Assembly (NCBI GenBank): GCA_963729935.1
Contig: CAVSPW010000011.1
Coordinates: forward strand, 1-64,000
Origin: CAIKMD01 sp963729935
GTDB taxonomy: Bacteria; Pseudomonadota; Alphaproteobacteria; ATCC43930; CGMCC-115725
Reading direction: 5' to 3'
DNA length: 64,000 nucleotides
The notes beneath the pieces are model-generated. The model was not told where the DNA came from and did not search any database. It saw only the letters and a program-made list of their open reading frames with translations. Positions 41,505 to 49,493 of this stretch are shown here, piece by piece. How positions within the stretch are numbered: position 1 is the first letter of the stretch; every line of letters starts with the position of its first letter. Both the position numbers and the translations under genes were made by a program.

Positions 41505-43097
41505 ATGACCGAGAGCTTTCGCGGCTTCCTCGACCGGCTGCGGCAGGCGGGCGAGCTTGTCGACCTGCACCAGCCCGTCGATATTCGCCATATCGCGACC
41601 TTGGTCGATCAGGCGAAAACCGCGCTCTATTTCCACAATGTGATCGGCTACGGCATGCCGGTGGTGTCGGGGATCATCCGCTCGCGCGAACGCGCGATCA
41701 TGTCGATGGGCTGCGAGACCTATGGTCAGATCGAGGAGAAGCTGAGACACGCGCTCGATCATCCGATCCCACCCCGGATGGTGGCTTCCTCGCCCGCGCG
41801 CGAAGTGATGCTCGTCGGCGAGGACGCCGATCTCTATAAGCTCCCTATTCCGATGTGCTCGGTTTTTGACGGCGGGCCGGTGATCACGGCCGGCATCGTG
41901 ATCGCCAAGGATCCGGAACTCGGCATGAACAGCGGCATCTACCGCTTTCTCGTCAAGGAAAAGGGCCTCACCGGCATCGATCTGGTGACGCCCAACAATA
42001 TGCGGCTCTTCGCCGATCGCGCCTTCAAGGCGGGCAGGCCTTTGCCGATCTCGATCAGCATCGGCAACCATCCGTTCGAGATCATGGGCGCGGGCTATCG
42101 CGCGCCTTTGGGCGTCGACGAGATGGCGATTTCGGGCGGCATGCGCGGCGAGGCGGTCGAGCTCGCGCCGTGCAAGACGATCGATCTTCCCTATATCGCC
42201 GATTCGGAGATCGTGATCGAGGCCGAGATCCTGCCCACCGGCTGGACTTGGCCGGAGGGGCGCTTCGGCGAGTTCACGCGGCTCATGGGCGGGCTGCATT
42301 GGAATCCGCTGGTGAGGGTGAAGGCGATTTCGCGCCGCAAGGACGCGGTCTATTACGCGCTGCATATGCCGTGGGAAAATACCTGGCTCGCCGCGCCGAC
42401 GCGCTATGCCGCGATCCGCCAGGCGCTTCGGACCGCCGGTGTCCAGGTGAAGGACATCAACGTCACTCTCGGCGGCTGCGCCTTCTGGCATGCGGTGATC
42501 TCGATCAAGAAGCAGGCGGGCGAGGGCAAGAACGCGCTTTTGGCGGCCCTCTCCGTGATGGATCTGAAGCATGTCGTCGTCGTCGACGACGATATCGACG
42601 TGTTCGATCCGACCGACGTCGAATGGGCGATCGCAACCCGCGTGCAGGGCGACCGCGACATCATGATCATCACCGAAGCGCGCGGTAAGCCGCTCGATCC
42701 GAGCCTGGCGCCGCGGCCGCCGGGGGTGGTTCCGACCACGGCCAAGGTCGGGATCGATGCGACAATCTCGGAAGGCATTCCGCGCGAGCGCTTCGAGCGC
42801 ATCTCTTACGCCTATGCCGAGACCGCGAAGATCGACGATTATCTCGGCGGCAAGGCGGATACGCCGGGTAAGGGCGGCGACGACGCGGCGGTTGCGGCGC
42901 TTGCCGACAAGATCCTCTCGCTGATCGCCGAAGAGCCGGTCTACTACACCGATATTGGCAAGAAATTCAGCGAATACGCTTTCGGCACGGTGGCGCGCGC
43001 GATCGGCCATCTGCACGAAACCGAGCGGCTGTGGCAGGACGATCGCGGCCGGATGTGCGTCCGCGGCTCGAAATTCGCGGCGAAGCCGCCGGGTTAA
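41505..43097 (+). CDS. UbiD-family decarboxylase (second copy)
   Basis: A 530-residue UbiD-family prFMN enzyme, clearly different from the copy at 22-23.6 kb. It has SFRGFLDRLRQAGELVDLH at the N-terminus, the FMN/metal region MNSGIYRFLVKEK (141-153), ISIGNHP (184-190) and the catalytic loop EGRFGEF (251-257). A C-terminal ~80-residue extension (ALADKILSLIAEEPVYYTDI followed by a winged-helix-like ending) is seen in several aromatic-acid UbiD proteins. It diverges from the MDR-led operon and overlaps the convergent VOC gene by four bases. It likely decarboxylates, or reversibly carboxylates, an aromatic intermediate. Confidence 0.92.
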   Translation: MTESFRGFLDRLRQAGELVDLHQPVDIRHIATLVDQAKTALYFHNVIGYGMPVVSGIIRSRERAIMSMGCETYGQIEEKLRHALDHPIPPRMVASSPAREVMLVGEDADLYKLPIPMCSVFDGGPVITAGIVIAKDPELGMNSGIYRFLVKEKGLTGIDLVTPNNMRLFADRAFKAGRPLPISISIGNHPFEIMGAGYRAPLGVDEMAISGGMRGEAVELAPCKTIDLPYIADSEIVIEAEILPTGWTWPEGRFGEFTRLMGGLHWNPLVRVKAISRRKDAVYYALHMPWENTWLAAPTRYAAIRQALRTAGVQVKDINVTLGGCAFWHAVISIKKQAGEGKNALLAALSVMDLKHVVVVDDDIDVFDPTDVEWAIATRVQGDRDIMIITEARGKPLDPSLAPRPPGVVPTTAKVGIDATISEGIPRERFERISYAYAETAKIDDYLGGKADTPGKGGDDAAVAALADKILSLIAEEPVYYTDIGKKFSEYAFGTVARAIGHLHETERLWQDDRGRMCVRGSKFAAKPPG

Positions 43098-43849
43098 GCG
43101 ACGAACTCGATCACGGCGCCGAAGGCGTCGTTCGCTGGAATGATGCGCGGTGCGCCGCTGCCGCGAATCGTGAGCCCAAGCAGTTGCTCGTCAGCGTGAG
43201 CGGCGATCCCCCAGGCTCGGGTCAGAATATCGAGCCGCGCGTCGCCGAGGGATAAACTCATCCCATCGGCCACGTTCTTCACCGCCTCGTCGCCGAAAAG
43301 CTGGCGATAAAGCGCGCCGGTCTTGTCCGGTTCGGGCGTCAGAATGACCGCGCGCGCGATCCCTTTGGCGCCGTTGGGATGGCGCCGCCATTCCTCGCGC
43401 CAGACCAGTTCGGGCGTGAAATGCTGGCAGAAATAGACGCGGCCATAGGGCGCCGCCTCGGCCTTCACCCGGACGGTGCGAAAACGCGCTTCATGGGTTC
43501 CATCGGCCAGGACGACCGGGCGCGAGAAATCGGCCGGCGGCTCGACCGGCGCGCCGGCCTCGGCCAGGCGCTCATAGAGGCCGGCCGCGTCATCGGTGGC
43601 AAAGACGATGCCGTTCAGCCCTTCGGGAAAGCGCAGCAGCTCGCCGCGGACTTCCTTGGCATGCGTGCCGATGCCGACGAGTTCGAGGTAATCGGTGCCG
43701 AAGACGGCGCAGTGATTGATGGAGCCGAGGGTGTGATAGCCGCGGGGCGTGAGATCGAAGCCCAGATTTCGATAACACGCTTCGGCATCGTCGAGCCTTG
43801 TTCGCGCGTTGATGACGAGGTGGTCGAAGGCCGGGAGGCTCGGGCTCAT
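43094..43849 (-). CDS. VOC-superfamily glyoxalase-like protein
   Basis: A 251-residue protein with two vicinal-oxygen-chelate modules in the glyoxalase_3 style. The first is FDHLVINARTRLDDAEACY followed by NHCAVFGTDYLELVGI; the second is IARAVILTPEPDKTGALYRQLFG. His9 of FDHLV and Glu of YLELVG are plausible metal ligands. Members include glyoxalases, extradiol dioxygenases and isomerases; this one cannot be assigned. Its ATG overlaps the upstream MDR stop as ATGA, so it is coupled to the two ATT-start MDR genes, and its 3' end overlaps the second UbiD gene. Confidence 0.8.
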   Translation of the reverse strand: MSPSLPAFDHLVINARTRLDDAEACYRNLGFDLTPRGYHTLGSINHCAVFGTDYLELVGIGTHAKEVRGELLRFPEGLNGIVFATDDAAGLYERLAEAGAPVEPPADFSRPVVLADGTHEARFRTVRVKAEAAPYGRVYFCQHFTPELVWREEWRRHPNGAKGIARAVILTPEPDKTGALYRQLFGDEAVKNVADGMSLSLGDARLDILTRAWGIAAHADEQLLGLTIRGSGAPRIIPANDAFGAVIEFVA

Positions 43850-44853
43850 CCGGGCGCGAGCAGGACCTTGCCCGTGCCGGTCCGCGCGCTGACGATGCGA
43901 TGCGCCTCGACCGCCTCGGACAAAGGCAGCACACGATCGATCAACACCTTGAGGCGGTCCTTCTTGGCTGCGTCGAGGGCCGCGGTCAGATCTTCGTCCG
44001 TGTGTTCGGTGGTGCCGATCACGCTCAAGGCGTTCATGTAGAGCATGCTGACGTTCAAGGGCACGACCGGGCCGCCATGAGCGCCGGCGGTCAGCAGCTT
44101 GCCGCCGCGGCGGATCGAAGCCAGCGCCTGCGGAAAGAGCTCCGGATCGGCGATGTTCTCGAACACCACGTCGACGCCCCGATTGCCGGTGATCTTCATC
44201 ACCTCTTCAGTGAGATTCTGCGTGCGGTAATTGATGCCGAATTCGGCACCGAGCTCGCGCCCGACCTCGACCCGTTGGTCGGCCCCGGCGGCGGCGATCA
44301 CCCGGGCGCCATAGAACGCGGCCGCCTGAACGATGAGGCTGCCGAGCCCGCCCGCGGCACCCATCACCAAGGCCCAATCGCCTTCCTTGAGCGCGGCCTT
44401 TGCACGCACGAGGTTGAAGGCGAGCGGCGCGTGCCGCGCGACCACGGTCGCCGTGTGGAAATCGAGCGCATCGGGGATGCAGGTGGTGATGTCCTCAGGA
44501 AGCGTCACATATTCGGCATAGCCGCCCCAGGTGTCGATGCCGAGCATCTTCATCGCTCCGCCTTGTCCACGCGGCAGACGGCGCGAGGCGATGCAGACGC
44601 GGTCGCCGAGCTTGCGTTTCCTGACGCCGTTGCCCAGCGCCACGACCGTGCCGGTCGGGTCGACGCCCAACACGTGAGGCAGCTTCACCGGACGCGCGTA
44701 TTGCCCCGTACGGACGATGATGTCGAGGGTGCGGTTGACCGACACCGCCGCGACCTGGACGAGGATTTCGCCCGGCGCCGGATCGGGCGTCGGTACCTCT
44801 TCGAGCTTCATCACTTCGGCCGGGCCGAATTCGCGGATGACGATGGCTTTAAT
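43846..44853 (-). CDS. MDR oxidoreductase with probable ATT start (paralogue 1)
   Basis: A 335-residue NAD(P)H:quinone-oxidoreductase-like MDR enzyme. It has the family body VSVNRTLDIIVRTGQYARP, LPHVLGVDPTGTVVALG and the nucleotide loop VMGAAGGLGSLIVQAAAFYGA. The expected first strand, KAIVIREFGPAEVMKLEEV, is encoded in frame upstream of the first ATG/GTG (44814). It is preceded by ATT at 44851-44853 and, five bases earlier, by GGGAGG. An in-frame TAG lies four codons further up and no ATG, GTG or TTG lies between, so ATT is the likely start. The gene is followed by the VOC protein and preceded by a close paralogue. Substrate unknown. Confidence 0.85.
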   Translation of the reverse strand: MKAIVIREFGPAEVMKLEEVPTPDPAPGEILVQVAAVSVNRTLDIIVRTGQYARPVKLPHVLGVDPTGTVVALGNGVRKRKLGDRVCIASRRLPRGQGGAMKMLGIDTWGGYAEYVTLPEDITTCIPDALDFHTATVVARHAPLAFNLVRAKAALKEGDWALVMGAAGGLGSLIVQAAAFYGARVIAAAGADQRVEVGRELGAEFGINYRTQNLTEEVMKITGNRGVDVVFENIADPELFPQALASIRRGGKLLTAGAHGGPVVPLNVSMLYMNALSVIGTTEHTDEDLTAALDAAKKDRLKVLIDRVLPLSEAVEAHRIVSARTGTGKVLLAPG

Positions 44854-44895
44854 CGCTGCCTCCCACTATCACGCGGCTCGACAATAGGGGCCTCA

Positions 44896-45897
44896 TCATC
44901 CGGGCGCGAGCAATACCTTGCCGGTGCCGGACCGGCCTTCGATGATCTCGTGCGCCTTGACCGCCTCGGAAAGCGGCAGCACTTGATCGATCAGCGCGCG
45001 CAGATGGCCGTCGGCCGCCGCTTTGAGGCTGCCCATCATATCGGCATCCGTCTGCTCGGTGCTGCCGAAGATCGTGATCCCCTTCACGTAAAGATTGAAA
45101 ACGCTCAGCGGCACCGTGCCGCCGCCATGCCCGCCCGCGGTCACCAGCCGGCCGCGTTGGCCGAGCGCGGCGAACGCCTTTGGAAAGAGTTCGGGATCGC
45201 CGATATTCTCGCACACGACGTCGACCCCTTTGCCGCCGGTGATCTTCATCACTTCGGCGGTCAGGTCCTGCCGGCGGTAATTGATTCCATGCTCGGCACC
45301 CAGCTCTTTCGCGACCTCGACATGATGGTCGGTGCCGGCGGCGGCGATCACCTTGGCGCCGATGTGCTTGGCGATCTGGACGAGGAAGCTCGCCAGCCCG
45401 CCGGCGGCGCCCATCACCAGCACCCATTCACCGGCTTTGAGCTTTACCTTCTCGCGCAGCATGTTGTGTGCCAGCGGCGCGTGCCGCGCGACCACGGTCG
45501 CGGTGTAGAAGTCGAGCGCCTCCGGCAGCAAGTAAGTATTTTTCACGGGAAGCTTCACGTATTGGGCATAGCCGCCCCAGCAATCGATGCCGAGCAGATT
45601 GAGCGGCGCTCCCGGCTTGCCGAGATGGAGCGACACCGCAACCCGGTCGCCGAGGCGGCGCGTCGTGACGCCGTCGCCGAGCAGGACGATCGTTCCGACC
45701 GGGTCGACGCCGGGGATATGCGGCAAGGTTACCGGCCGCGGATATTTGCCCGAGCGCACGATGCAATCGAGCGTCCGGTTCACGGAGACGGCGGCGACCT
45801 CGATCAAGACCTCGCCCGGGCCCGGCTCGGGCATGGGGACCTCTTCGAGGCGCATCACGCTCGGCGGGCCGAATTCGCGCAGGATGATGGCTTTAAT
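44896..45897 (-). CDS. MDR oxidoreductase with probable ATT start (paralogue 2)
   Basis: A 333-residue MDR enzyme closely related along its length to the next gene downstream: VAAVSVNRTLDCIVRSGKYP, LPHIPGVDPVGTIVLLG, WVLVMGAAGGLASFLVQIAK. The family first strand KAIILREFGPPSVMRLEEV is preceded by ATT at 45895-45897 with GGGAGG five bases upstream, the same arrangement as paralogue 1. The nearest in-frame ATG upstream (45975 or 45996) would add a stretch that does not look like the family and is not served by that ribosome-binding site. Tandem duplication is likely. It diverges from the molybdenum hydroxylase gene. Confidence 0.85.
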   Translation of the reverse strand: MKAIILREFGPPSVMRLEEVPMPEPGPGEVLIEVAAVSVNRTLDCIVRSGKYPRPVTLPHIPGVDPVGTIVLLGDGVTTRRLGDRVAVSLHLGKPGAPLNLLGIDCWGGYAQYVKLPVKNTYLLPEALDFYTATVVARHAPLAHNMLREKVKLKAGEWVLVMGAAGGLASFLVQIAKHIGAKVIAAAGTDHHVEVAKELGAEHGINYRRQDLTAEVMKITGGKGVDVVCENIGDPELFPKAFAALGQRGRLVTAGGHGGGTVPLSVFNLYVKGITIFGSTEQTDADMMGSLKAAADGHLRALIDQVLPLSEAVKAHEIIEGRSGTGKVLLAPG

Positions 45898-46037
45898 GGT
45901 CTCCTCCCAGGATTGATTGACAGGACAATAGAAATGCCGGACGCCGCCGACAAGCGCCGCGCGCGGTGCCTCTAGCATTGCCCTTGGCGTAGGCACCCTG
46001 CTTAAATGGCCGCGACAACCAGAAACGAGGGTGGCTT

Positions 46038-48341
46038 ATGACGACGAAGATCGCGGGCAGGCGGGAGGATCAACGGTTCGTGACCGGGCATGGGCGCTAC
46101 AGCTCGGATTGGAGCCTGCCGGGGCAACTCTATGCGAGCTTCCGGCGCGCCGATCACGCCCACGCCGCGATCCGCAAGATCGCCAAATCCGCGGCCGAGA
46201 AAAGCCCGGGCGTGGTCGCGGTCTTCATCGGCGACGACATTGCGGATGCCGGCTTGCGCGAGATACCGCCGATGATGCCTTTCACGGGCCGCGGCGGAGC
46301 CAAGATTTTGGTGCCCGAGCGCCCGCTTCTCGCGAAAGATCGGGTGCGCTTCGTCGGCGAGGTCGTGGCGATGGTGATTGCCACCAGCGCATCGGATGCC
46401 GCCGACGCCGCCGAGCTCATCGAGATCGACTACGAAGACCTGCCGGCGGCGATCGGTTTCGACAAGTCGCTCGCGCCCGACATGCCGGCGATCCACGCCC
46501 ATATTCCCGGCAATGTCTGCTTCGATGTCGAATATGGCGACGAGGCGAAGGCGGGTGCGGCGATCGCGCGCGCCGATCATGTCGTGCGTGTCTCGATCGA
46601 AAGCCCGCGCGTCGCGCCGACGCCCATGGAGCCGCGCGCGGTGCTGGCCTGGTACGATGCCGGTACGGGCCATTACGAGATTCGTTGCGGTAATCAGGGC
46701 GGGCTTGCGATGCGCGACGCGCTCGCGGTGATGTTGGGCGTGCCGCCGGCCGCGGTCCGCGTCCATATGGTCGATGTCGGCGGCGCCTTCGGGGCGCGCA
46801 CCCAGCCCTTCCCCGAAAACGCGCTGATGCTGTACGCGGCCAAGAAGCTCGGCAAGCCGATCAAATGGATTTCGACCCGGTCGGAGGATTTTCTCACCGA
46901 TTTTCACGGCCGCGCCATTCGCGTCTCGGGCGAGTTGGGCTTCGACAAGAACGGCAAGTTCCTCGCCTTCCGCACGATGTGGTTGTGCGATTCCGGCGCC
47001 TATCTCAGCTCGGCGGGCGCCATGACCAACACGTCGAACGGAATGAGCATCTCTTCGGGCGCCTACGAGGTCGAGGCGTTTTACGGGCGTCACCGCCAAA
47101 TCATCACCAACACGGCGCCGACGAGCGCGTTTCGCGGCGCCGGCCGGCCCGAGGCCGCGCTGATCATCGAGCGTCTGGTCGATCAGGCAGCGCAGGTGTT
47201 GAAGCTCGATGCCTTCGAATTGCGCCGGCGCAATCTGATTCCGAGGGCGAAGATGCCCTACAAGACGCACACCAACACCGTGTTCGAGAGCGGCGATTTC
47301 GGGGCGCTGGTCGACCGCGCCGAACGCGAATCGGGCTGGCGCGAATTCGGCGCACGCCACGCCGCGGCGGCGCGGAACGGCAAGCTGCGCGGGATCGGTT
47401 GTGCGGTCTTCATCGAGCCTTCGGGCGGCGGCGGCGTGCCCAAGGACCAGGTGGCGATCCAGTTCGACAGCAAGGGGGTCGCGAAGCTCTTCCTCACGGC
47501 GACGGCCAGCGGGCAGGGCTATGAGACGGTGTTTCCCGACCTCGTTGCCGGCATCACCGGTCTCGATCCCGACCGCATCGAAGTGCGCGCCAGCGATCCC
47601 GACGGTCCCGCGATCATGGGCGCGGCCGCCATCGGCTCGCGCACCGGAATGACCGCCGGTAGCGGCTTCAAGGTGGCGGCCGAGGAGGTGGTGAAGAAGG
47701 GGCTGGCGCTGGCGGCCGACGCGCTCGAGGCCTCGCCGCTTGATGTCGAGTTCCGCGACGGCCGTTATGCCGTCAAGGGGACCGACAAGACGATCACGCT
47801 GTCGGAGGTGGTGTTGCGACATGTCGGCGGCGCGAGTCACCCCCTCGATACGATTTCCGAAGTGCCGGCCGCGCGCGCCTTTCCGAGCGGGGCTCACGTC
47901 GCCGAAGTCGAGATCGATGCCGAGACCGGTTCCGCGGAAGTCGTCGCCTATACGGCGGTCGATGATTGCGGCAACCTGATCAACCATCAGCTCGTCGAGG
48001 GCCAGCTCCATGGCGGGATCGTGCACAGCGCCGGGCATGTCTTCGGCGAGGACTGCCACTACGACGAGGAGAGCGGCCAGATGCTCGCGGGCAGCTTCAC
48101 CGATTACATCATGCCGCGCGCGGATCTGCTGCGCGGGCTGCGGGCTTTCGATTGCGGCGTGCCCAGCCCGAACAATCTTCTGGGCGCCAAGGGTGCGGGA
48201 GAATCAGGGGCGGTCGGCGCCCTGCCGACCTGTATGAATGCAGTCGCGGATGCCTTGCGCCGCGCCGGGGTCGATCATTTCGATATGCCGGCAACGCCGG
48301 GACGCATTTGGACGGCGATCCACCGCGCGGCGCGCCGATAA
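46038..48341 (+). CDS. Xanthine-dehydrogenase-family molybdopterin-binding (large) subunit, orphan
   Basis: A 767-residue molybdenum hydroxylase large subunit (CoxL/XdhB type). Ald_Xan_dh_C features are FVTGHGRYSSD near the start and the RVRFVGEVVAMVIA segment. Mo-cofactor motifs include GGAFGARTQ, the active-site loop TSAFRGAGRPEAAL, ATASGQGYETVF and the terminal GAKGAGESGAVG, whose Glu is the likely catalytic base. The AFRGAGRPE form places it with the form II CoxL-like group, not the CO-oxidising form I (AYRCSFR). No FAD or 2Fe-2S subunit gene lies nearby. It would hydroxylate an aromatic, heteroaromatic or aldehyde substrate. A strong hairpin follows. Confidence 0.9.
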   Translation: MTTKIAGRREDQRFVTGHGRYSSDWSLPGQLYASFRRADHAHAAIRKIAKSAAEKSPGVVAVFIGDDIADAGLREIPPMMPFTGRGGAKILVPERPLLAKDRVRFVGEVVAMVIATSASDAADAAELIEIDYEDLPAAIGFDKSLAPDMPAIHAHIPGNVCFDVEYGDEAKAGAAIARADHVVRVSIESPRVAPTPMEPRAVLAWYDAGTGHYEIRCGNQGGLAMRDALAVMLGVPPAAVRVHMVDVGGAFGARTQPFPENALMLYAAKKLGKPIKWISTRSEDFLTDFHGRAIRVSGELGFDKNGKFLAFRTMWLCDSGAYLSSAGAMTNTSNGMSISSGAYEVEAFYGRHRQIITNTAPTSAFRGAGRPEAALIIERLVDQAAQVLKLDAFELRRRNLIPRAKMPYKTHTNTVFESGDFGALVDRAERESGWREFGARHAAAARNGKLRGIGCAVFIEPSGGGGVPKDQVAIQFDSKGVAKLFLTATASGQGYETVFPDLVAGITGLDPDRIEVRASDPDGPAIMGAAAIGSRTGMTAGSGFKVAAEEVVKKGLALAADALEASPLDVEFRDGRYAVKGTDKTITLSEVVLRHVGGASHPLDTISEVPAARAFPSGAHVAEVEIDAETGSAEVVAYTAVDDCGNLINHQLVEGQLHGGIVHSAGHVFGEDCHYDEESGQMLAGSFTDYIMPRADLLRGLRAFDCGVPSPNNLLGAKGAGESGAVGALPTCMNAVADALRRAGVDHFDMPATPGRIWTAIHRAARR

Positions 48342-48348
48342 GAAAACA

Positions 48349-48392
48349 GCTCGAAACGCGCTCTCCCCAGAAGGGGGCGGCGCGTTTCGAGC
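48349..48392 (-). terminator. Intrinsic terminator of the HU gene
   Basis: Perfect 13-base arms GCTCGAAACGCGC (48349-48361) and GCGCGTTTCGAGC (48380-48392), with a further CCCC-AGAA-GGGG stem in the loop. On the minus strand the stem is followed by TGTTTTCTTA, a T-rich tail, so it should end HU transcription. It may also serve the convergent molybdenum hydroxylase gene. Confidence 0.8.
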
Positions 48393-48410
48393 CGATCCGT
48401 CGAAAGTATT

Positions 48411-48716
48411 TTAGATTGCTTCCTTGAGTTCCTTGGCGGCGCGAAAGGCAACGCGCTTGCTGGCTTTGATCTTGATCGCTTCGCCGGTCGCGGGATTGCG
48501 GCCCATGCGCGCGGCGCGCTTTCTCACCACCAGGATCCCCAGCCCGGCGAGGCGGATGCGCTGACCACCTTTCAGATGCTTGACGATGAGCCCAACCGTG
48601 TCCCCGAGTATGCCCTCGGCGGTTTTCTTGGCCATTTCGTGATCTTCGGCGATGGCTGCGGCAATATGTTTCAACGTGACGGTAGCTGGTGTCTTTCCCG
48701 TCTTTTTAGCGGCCAT
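48411..48716 (-). CDS. HU/IHF-family (DNABII) histone-like protein
   Basis: A 101-residue nucleoid-associated protein that bends and compacts DNA as a dimer. The body matches DNABII: an N-terminal helical part (LKHIAAAIAEDHEMAKKTAEGI) and the GGQRIRLAGLGILVVRKRAARMGRNPATGEAIKIKASK arm region in sections, with RMGRNPATGE the diagnostic DNA-intercalating tip. A short Ala/Lys/Thr-rich N-terminus precedes the domain. ATG 48716 has GGAGAAAG upstream. It stands alone between a molybdenum hydroxylase and the ferredoxin genes, and does not look part of the catabolic operons. Confidence 0.93.
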   Translation of the reverse strand: MAAKKTGKTPATVTLKHIAAAIAEDHEMAKKTAEGILGDTVGLIVKHLKGGQRIRLAGLGILVVRKRAARMGRNPATGEAIKIKASKRVAFRAAKELKEAI

Positions 48717-49100
48717 GATTCTCTTTCTCCGTTCGCATATGAATCGTCCCAACGAACCGGTCGGGCACGCGAGAAACTAGCAAATAGCAAGGCTTTCTAC
48801 CATCGCGAATGTAGCGACTCGCAGCAAATACCGGTGTATGTCGCGCTCGTCGAGGCGAAATGGCGATGAAAAAGGCGGCGCGATTGGTATTCCGCGTCCA
48901 ATGATCCGACGCGTGTCAGCCAAACGCCGGGCGAAAGTTCGACGACTCGCGGTAATTGCCTAAATGGCGACCGATTGCGGCCAATTCGCGCTGGATTCGC
49001 TGTAACCGACAAACGCGACTCGACGGGGCCGATGCCGGAGGGGTTGGCGCGCGACCGCAGCCGGAAATCGGAATCGAACTCGCAAGCGGAATAAGGCGCG
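48717..49100. promoter_or_regulatory. Intergenic stretch upstream of the HU gene
   Basis: No gene supported. It must contain the HU promoter on the minus strand and lies downstream of the ferredoxin gene. I saw no clear hairpin or repeat and could not place promoter boxes. Confidence 0.4.
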
Positions 49101-49427
49101 TCAGCCGAGCTTGACCTGGATCTGGCCGTTCTCGACTCGCACCGGAAAGGTCTTGATGTCGCATGGGATGGGCGCGCCGAGGCCCTTGCCGGTCTTGATC
49201 TCGAAGCGGCCGGCATGAAGCGGGCATTCGACTTCCTCGGCGTCGAGCCAGCCATCGGTCAGGAACGCGAAAGCATGGGTGCAGAGATTGTCGGTGGCGT
49301 AGAACTCGCCCTTGAGGTTGTAGAGCGCGATTTCCTGGCTTCCGACGGTCACGCCCTTCATCTCGCCTTCGGCGATTGCCCCGCTCTCGGCGACCGTGAC
49401 CCATTCGCCGCTACTCGTCTCCGCCAT
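49101..49427 (-). CDS. Rieske-type [2Fe-2S] ferredoxin of an aromatic oxygenase system
   Basis: A 108-residue soluble Rieske ferredoxin. Cluster ligands are Cys49-x-His51 (LCTHAFAFL) and Cys68-x2-His71 (CPLHAGRF), the standard spacing for BphA3/NdoA-type ferredoxins. It carries electrons from a flavoprotein reductase to a Rieske oxygenase. GAGGA precedes ATG 49427. The reductase gene lies directly upstream, yet the only oxygenase alpha/beta pair in the window is 17 kb away. A role as a NirD-like subunit is unlikely given the neighbour. Confidence 0.92.
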   Translation of the reverse strand: MAETSSGEWVTVAESGAIAEGEMKGVTVGSQEIALYNLKGEFYATDNLCTHAFAFLTDGWLDAEEVECPLHAGRFEIKTGKGLGAPIPCDIKTFPVRVENGQIQVKLG

Positions 49428-49493
49428 CGCACATCCTCGCTGTTTTTCGGTCTGCGCGCGCAATTTGGCGCGCCATCGCCGCCTTGGCAAGGC

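Noticed and set aside
43846..44814. Canonical GTG/ATG start at 44814 for the first ATT-start MDR gene
   Set aside because: It would remove the conserved first strand of the fold and leaves the well-placed GGGAGG unused.
46002..48059. 685-codon open frame antisense to the molybdenum hydroxylase
   Set aside because: No recognisable motif; the plus-strand frame has clear molybdenum cofactor motifs, so this is a shadow.
46038..48341. Identification as aerobic CO dehydrogenase
   Set aside because: The active-site loop is AFRGAGRPE rather than the AYRCSFR of form I CoxL, and the other two subunits are missing.
48349..48392. Hairpin considered as an attachment or recombination site
   Set aside because: It lies just past the HU stop with a T-rich tail on that strand and no integrase nearby, so a terminator is the simpler reading.
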